Source of the DNA: Dermanyssus gallinae
Lineage: Eukaryota; Arthropoda; Arachnida; Mesostigmata; Dermanyssidae
NCBI GenBank assembly: GCA_003439945.1
Contig: QVRM01004004.1
Coordinates: 744,001-808,000, forward strand
DNA: 64,000 nucleotides
Reading direction: 5' to 3'
Position numbers and translations under genes: made by a program
The notes under the pieces: model-generated
The model's database searches: none
What the model saw: only the letters and a program-made list of their open reading frames with translations
What the model was told of the DNA's origin: nothing
Shown here: one piece after another, positions 58,630 through 64,000 of the stretch
How positions within the stretch are numbered: the first letter of the stretch is position 1
Layout of the letters: the number at the start of each line of letters is the position of its first letter

Positions 58630-59162
58630 TGCCTATCGTGGGGTAAGACAATTGTTGACACTAGCGTTCATGGTGAATATATTCTTGTCAGAAGGCAATC
58701 GGCCACGGCCTTCGCTACATATAATACTTGAGGGAGCCCAACAGCACCCGACATCGCTCAGAGAGATTTTGTTCGACTTTTGCGGTATAAGGCTGACACT
58801 TAGGGTCCACCTGAACAAAAGTTGGCAATGACCTGTAAATGCGCATCAAATTTGGAGCTTAAAGCGCGCATCAAAGTACGTCTTTTGCCATCGAGCGAAG
58901 TGGCTTACTGAGCTCTGGAGTCTTCTATCGAGAATCTTCCGCTCTGCTGTGTAGGAACCAGGTTCTGTTTCCTTCTTTGCCGCAAAATCGACCACAATCT
59001 TGTAAACTGTAGTTCTCGAAAAACGAACCAATTGTATAATCTCATTAGGAATACATCCAGCCCGAAAAGCAAGAACAATAGCTGATTATTGCTGAGGTTT
59101 AGGGTTCGGATTGAATTTGCCGTTCTTAAAAAGAATTCAAGTGGCAATTGGCGTTTTGCCAA
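58630..59162 (-). pseudogene. Tc1/mariner-type transposase relic
   Basis: On the minus strand, 59100-58990 reads AIVLAFRAGCIPNEIIQLVRFSRTTVYKIVVDFAAK, a helix-turn-helix of the kind found at the N-terminus of Tc1/mariner transposases. Then comes ILDRRLQSSV. Further on, about 58710-58640 reads LPSDKNIFTMNASVN. This resembles the first catalytic block (FSDEKIFTVDA.VN), with the Asp retained. Frame changes and missing central sequence make it non-functional. It is distinct from the mariner at 13950. Confidence 0.65.
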
Positions 59163-59389
59163 TTTTAAGGTGGTGCCCTAGTAGGCGTCCATGAGATGTT
59201 AGAAGTTGCGTGAGATCGTAGATCACCTCGTTAAAATCTTGAACCTGGGGTCTGGAGCAATCTTATTTACCCAGATTTTGACTCCTCTCACCCAAAGCCC
59301 TTCGTGTCCACTGTTAACACAGTTATTCATGTATATGTATGTATTTGTACACGGCTGTTAGAAGTCATACAGATTGGGGTATGGCCCGT

Positions 59390-59720
59390 GTCCGTGGCGA
59401 AGACATCGATGCGTGTACTTCGATTTTTTGCGGAATTTAACACGGTCGACTTATTGACAAGACGCTTGCATTAGAAGTAATGCATATCGTAGTGAACCTG
59501 TACCGCACTTTTCTGCATAATTGTTTTTTTGTTGTCACGATGAGATGTCCTTTTTGCCCGATGCTGCGTATTATCTACGCTTCGGATATCCACCTATATT
59601 TTTATGCAGATGACATGAAAATATGTACTACTGTCAAGCAAGACAGCTCGCAAAGCACACACCGTACGTATGGCGCCGAAGTTATCTTATTGTTCATCAA
59701 TATGGTCGCCCAGCTTGTCT
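59390..59720 (+). pseudogene. Non-LTR RT relic with YADD
   Basis: A stretch near 59440-59480 reads HGRLIDKTLALEV, like the segment after the first catalytic Asp in jockey/CR1 elements. IHLYFYADDMKICTTVKQDSSQ at about 59590-59660 is the YADD block. The PQG block between them is missing or unrecognisable. Confidence 0.6.
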
Positions 59721-60058
59721 GTGACATGGCCCTACTGGAGAATGTCCGCAGAATAATCTGTAGACTTGTACGTCAGCATTGTGAGATCGCATAGGACGAT
59801 CGTGTGATATCGAGCGTGGCCGACCTTTATAGTGAAGCTCCGTTCCGCCAAAGGAATACTTGCGGAGAATGAACAGGGCCCCTGGGTTTAACATTGTAGA
59901 TATTTGCTTGAGGGGAGGACCCTGTGTTCTCTTCATACGCGTTGCACCTGCTAGTGTTGTAAACAATCTCATTTTATTTATAGATATATATATATAAACA
60001 TATAAATTGGGTAAAATATACCTAGAATATTCATGTATACTCATCAACACTACATCTA

Positions 60059-60063
<5 letters not shown>

Positions 60064-60110
<47 letters not shown>
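60064..60110. repeat. (TA)n microsatellite
   Basis: Pure TA run. Shorter TA runs lie at 59984-59997, 60221-60234 and 60300-60312. Confidence 0.95.
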
Positions 60111-60112
<2 letters not shown>

Positions 60113-60479
60113 TTGCACTACTTCTCTCGTCGGAAGCGTGAAGAAGATAGAGCTTCATAAAGAAACATTTTTGAAATGTATATTATACTCAATTTGAGTG
60201 AAATAAACATAATTGTAATTGTATATATATATATAGAAGGCGAGCACTGCCAAGTGTGCAAACGTATTGTAAATGATTAAAAAATGATCACAATATTTTC
60301 TATATATATATACATCTGTACGGAACGACTCGATGGCCGGAACAAAATTTGCCCCCATTGTTAGCGAGTAACAGACGTCAAGTTCATTTCGCCTACAAAT
60401 TTGCAGCAAGACGTTTTTCAACTGACACAACAAGTAACGTGTGTTGATATATAAACCCGTTGCCGCCGGGTTTCATTTG

Positions 60480-60690
60480 AGTGATGCCAAGGTTTGATAA
60501 AAGCGGCGGAAGCTATAGAAGACGAGATCGTCGGCATCTAACATACGATTGGTGTTTTGGTAAAGGCTTTTTATACAAACTAGTAGATCACCGATCTGGA
60601 TAGTAAACAGAAGCGGACGTAGGTTGTCCTTGGAATGCTAGTAGCTTGTTCTTCGTAGTAGTTTCGATATCGAACCACAAAAAGGACAGA
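60480..60690 (-). pseudogene. Short RT palm relic
   Basis: On the minus strand, IPRDNLRPLLFTIQIGDLL (with one frame slip) parallels the PQGS.LGPLLF..YINDL block. MLDADDLVFYSF parallels the YADDLV.Y block about 20 residues on. The pattern fits jockey/CR1/I-type RT. No other part was found. Confidence 0.5.
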
Positions 60691-61799
60691 ATTGTAGTGC
60701 AAATCGAGGAGGAAGTCAAGGAAGCAGTTACATTCTAGGTACAGGCTGACTTATCTAAACGGGAGTGGCCGGACCAGTTGATCAACTATATCAAGTTTAC
60801 CCAAGTAAACCCCGTTTTCTTGACATGCGTCCGCGGTAGTTCGTAAAGGGTCTATTCTGGACAAGGTCCTGCTGGGTAAGCTCGTGTCATAATTCCTCTT
60901 AGTCTCAGTAGTGGATTAGACGCTGGAAATGCCATTGTGCTTAAAAACTGTGAAGCCATAAAGCTCATTGGCGGTTCAAGCGAGACGGTGGCAGCTCAAC
61001 CCACTTGACCATGGGTGTGGTAAACCCGGAGGAGCCCACTGGATCTAGAACCTTAGGGGTGCAAGCCGTTATCGGAAAGGCCATAGAGCTTGGAGGTGTG
61101 GGAGAGGTACTATCGGTGCATGGCACAAAAAAAGATGTGAGTAAAAATTCCTCTAAAAGAGCTCTAAAAATCTGCTGCAGAAGGCCGGCGACGGCAGTAG
61201 AAAAAGAAAGAAATGTGCACGAAGCTCTCTGACAGCGTCAACTAACAGTCTGGAAATCGGGGGGACCGAATGTTGCGAAGCACGCTTAAATATCTTTGTA
61301 TGTAGCACTGGGGCTCCAGTCATCAATGTTTTTGCCACAGACGAAAACGTAGACTATATAATGTTTTTAGAAAAAATACACAATTTCGTGCAAAAGCGGG
61401 GCTAAGAAGCATACACCTATGGGGACGACAATGGTACAATGACGACAGCAGTAGGGTGGAGGGCAGTCGTGAGTTGGGCTCTGGGACAATGTTGGGTTGT
61501 GGAATCTTCTTTCGGGGAGTTGGGGATTGTTTTTCTAACAAGCACTTCAAATATAGTCCTAAGAGCGTAAACTGGCAAATCTGATAAGGAGTGCAATAGT
61601 TCCGCGTCGAGAACGAAAACGATAGTCTTGGTTCAACGGTCGGTGTAAAGCAGCAACAATGCAAACAGGATAAACAGGAAATACGTGAAGATTTTCCCGG
61701 CAATGAGGTCGTTTGTGACACTGATAAAGAACTTACTCAAACAATATGCAGTGTTGTAAAATAGAGGGACACCGAGGGCGGAAGCTGCTGCAAGAAGCA
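60691..61799. other. Unclassified; possibly decayed LINE DNA
   Basis: The plus-strand frame at 61005-61232 is basic and could be part of a LINE ORF1, but no motif proves it. Minus-strand frames are low-complexity. Confidence 0.3.
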
Positions 61800-62070
61800 C
61801 AGAAGCAACTTCACAAGTAACTAAAACAGAAAAGAAAGTGGCAGTGCTCAATGGAGACTGGGCGACACATTAACAAATTAAAGCGGTTTGTTAATGCGTT
61901 GCTCAACGATACAGAATCCGCGCGGGAACGGGTAGCTAATGAAATCATTATTGAAGACGTTGTAAGGACAGTTGAAATAGAGCGTCTAGAGACAACATTT
62001 CGTGCCGCTAGTGTTCGAGACACTCGGGGCCTAGCCTCGAGGCATGGTCGTTCCTCCAGAAAGTTGGCAA
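61800..62070 (+). pseudogene. Relic related to the 16-kb RT fragment
   Basis: A plus-strand frame at 61851-62084 reads ETGRHINKLKRFVNALLNDTE, then ERVANEIIIEDVVRTVE. The minus-strand fragment at 16.9-16.7 kb reads ETERLIKHFAGMLQGADTT, then EWVVREITIEDVVSAIE. Order and spacing match. The small antisense frames also agree (CHFLFCFSYL against CCFLLCFSHL). So both derive from one LINE family, here truncated before the RT motifs. Confidence 0.6.
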
Positions 62071-62240
62071 ATGAATCAAACTGATCAGAGAGGGGCAGCC
62101 TCGAGGACAAGTTCGACTGGTAGCGCTCCTCACAAGTTTGTGTATAGAATGTTAATGATGTTTCGATGTTTAAACTTATATGCTAATTTCGGTAATAACC
62201 TGCATTCTTTATACCTTAACTTAATAAATAATACTTGTAA

Positions 62241-62244
<4 letters not shown>

Positions 62245-62298
<54 letters not shown>
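62245..62298. repeat. (TA)n microsatellite
   Basis: Pure TA run. Confidence 0.95.
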
Positions 62299-62304
<6 letters not shown>

Positions 62305-63964
62305 CATGGAATGGCGGAAATAGCCGATGACCTTAATATAGGAGTCACGGGTTCGGTAAAAACCCTTTCAATACGATTTGCATAGTACTTGCAAATTCTG
62401 GTTAAAATTATGACAAATACAAATTAAAATGTGAATATAAACCCTAACACGCGAATGACAGAGAATCTAAGTTACTTAATAGCCTTCTCGAAATAAAATA
62501 TTGTCATTTTCGTCGTCATGTAGGACTTGAATTGGAAGTTACTCCGACTTAACTTGAGCTCCGAGTCGATCCAGTGGGGTGGTACATGGTTGACTTCTTC
62601 GTGGATTTGCCACCCCTGACATGAAACTGATTTGCAAGGGCAGTACTCATGTACGAGTATATATATATTATATATCAGCGTTCGAGCAGCATCGTTTTTA
62701 CACTGAGTAAATCCGTACAATTGGTTATTTCCTGTCGAAAGAACTTCCACTAAATGCAAACGATATATTTCCATGCGCGATACGTGCGGGAACCCATAAT
62801 ACGTACAGTTGAGACGAGTAATTAAAAGTGGATTCTACATATACCCGAGGAGTGCGGCTGTTAGCTTTGGGGATTGCGAAACAACCTTTTTATTTGTCTG
62901 TTTTATTTTAGCAAACAGCACGCGCCCGAGCCTGATCACAATAAAACGCTGACGGACTGGTTAACAACTCCGTCGGGTCACAATCCCCAGGGCTTACAAA
63001 GAAGCTGATGTTGCACATTTTGTATACGCATCACCCTGTTTGACATGCGAAATACGATTGCAAAAAACAAGTTGCGCCGTCGTGTCCGAGATGTCATTCG
63101 TTAACTACTGCGTTTGGCAGTGAAACTTGCAGAATTGCGCTCGTTCTAATGTTTCATTATAAACATATGACATGCTATCTATACATTTTTTGCATGGGAA
63201 CGTCGTATGCACGAATACAAATGATTGAAAACAGATGATCGTATATGATCGTACCGAATAGTTGTGATAACGAAAGAAGTGTATATGGTCAATGCCAAGG
63301 CCAGCATGACCTTCGACGACTGTTTCAAGATGCTGCTGGAGCTTGATTATCATTACAGTTTGTACTTACAGCTGCTTCTTGTCGTGGTTCGTTCCATTTG
63401 TACACCACGATGGTTGCTTTTTGATGATGTTTTATCGCAATAGCACGCAGTGATAATCCCCGTAGGTCGTACGACATGGGGGCCGTCTTCTCGGGGTTCT
63501 ACTACTCATTCGGCTAATGAAAGAAGAAAGGGGGTGGGATATCGTAAATAGAAAGAGACAGACTTCTAGTCCCCTCTAGTCGCGGCCGCTAGAAAAACAG
63601 CGCCGCAGGTCGCATCAAAGACACAGTGCATGCGTTCCCTAGGGAGATAAAAACAAACGTTTCCCACGCGGTACCAATAGTAGTAGAGGCGCGCCGTCGT
63701 GTGATACAGTTGCGATACACTAGTTTCTCATACGTGTGGTTAGGTAAACAACGTCGATGCAGTTAGCGCTTCCGCCTCTCGCCTAACACTCAATACCGAC
63801 TTCGTCTGAAGAGACGATCATCAATGAGTGGCGGAGTTGGCTGAAAGTTCCCCCGGCTGGTCCAGAGGTTACATCTGTACGCGGTCTTGTGGTAAATAGC
63901 CAGCGATACTCGCTATGACATGTGAGAGGGTGTAATATTGGTATTTGGGAGTCAAACTAATGTC
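62299..63964. other. No gene recognised
   Basis: Apart from a short stretch near 63285-63350 with C/G-rich third positions (see findings), nothing was identified. Confidence 0.4.
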
Positions 63965-63986
63965 TATATATATATATATATATATA
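63965..63986. repeat. (TA)n microsatellite followed by CAGA repeats
   Basis: TA run at the window end followed by CAGACAGACAGA. Confidence 0.93.
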
Positions 63987-64000
63987 CAGACAGACAGAAA

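Noticed and set aside
60991..61232. Possible host gene around GVVNPEEPTGSRTLG
   Set aside because: No splice sites, no recognised family, and it lies among LINE relics. The evidence is insufficient.

Overview
The window is eukaryotic nuclear DNA, most likely from an arthropod. The evidence is a spliced gene with GT/AG introns and an AATAAA signal, a mariner element, several non-LTR retrotransposons with the R1/jockey type of layout, tRNA-derived SINEs, and about thirty (TA)n microsatellites. A chelicerate such as a mite or tick is a guess from this mixture and cannot be shown here. No prokaryotic operon, CRISPR array, rRNA or intact tRNA gene was seen. Most long open frames are poly-Tyr/Ile readings of (TA)n, low-complexity antisense readings, or transposon remains.

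Layout. 1-8.9 kb: non-coding, with cryptic CAA/CAG/GAT repeats and one 108/110-bp tandem duplication carrying a TATAAAA box in each unit. 8.9-13.5 kb: (TA)n tracts, a tRNA-derived SINE (10.36 kb) and a heavily decayed reverse transcriptase (RT) relic (11.5-12 kb). 13.5-15.2 kb: a GC-rich insertion between 31-bp direct repeats, next to a complete-length but frame-broken mariner. 16.15-16.94 kb: an RT fragment on the minus strand. 17-21.6 kb: AT-rich, nothing recognised. 21.68-25.8 kb: the only convincing host gene, a four-exon minus-strand gene for a secreted lipocalin-like protein of 201 residues; its second intron carries a nested fold-back element. 27-33.6 kb: three fold-back elements with arms of several hundred bases. 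33.6-35.6 kb: a 5'-truncated non-LTR element. 35.9-36.4 kb: a mariner relic. 37.9 kb: a twin perfect hairpin. 38.5-45.6 kb: relics of RT and AP-endonuclease domains cut up by microsatellites. 49.2-52 kb: two SINE-like families, a zinc-knuckle relic and a minus-strand RT relic. 52.5-55.96 kb: the best preserved non-LTR element, convergent with another at 56.3-57.6 kb. 58.2 kb: a second twin hairpin. 58.6-59.2 kb: a Tc1/mariner relic. 59.4-62.1 kb: more RT relics.

How it works together. Apart from the lipocalin-like gene, the window is a transposon graveyard. Autonomous non-LTR elements could in principle have supplied RT for the SINEs, and mariner/Tc1 elements are possible sources of transposase for the TA-flanked fold-back elements; these links are inferred. 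No clearly new multi-gene system is visible. The least explained structures are the two twin hairpins, the fold-back family and the 336-bp insertion with a long target duplication.
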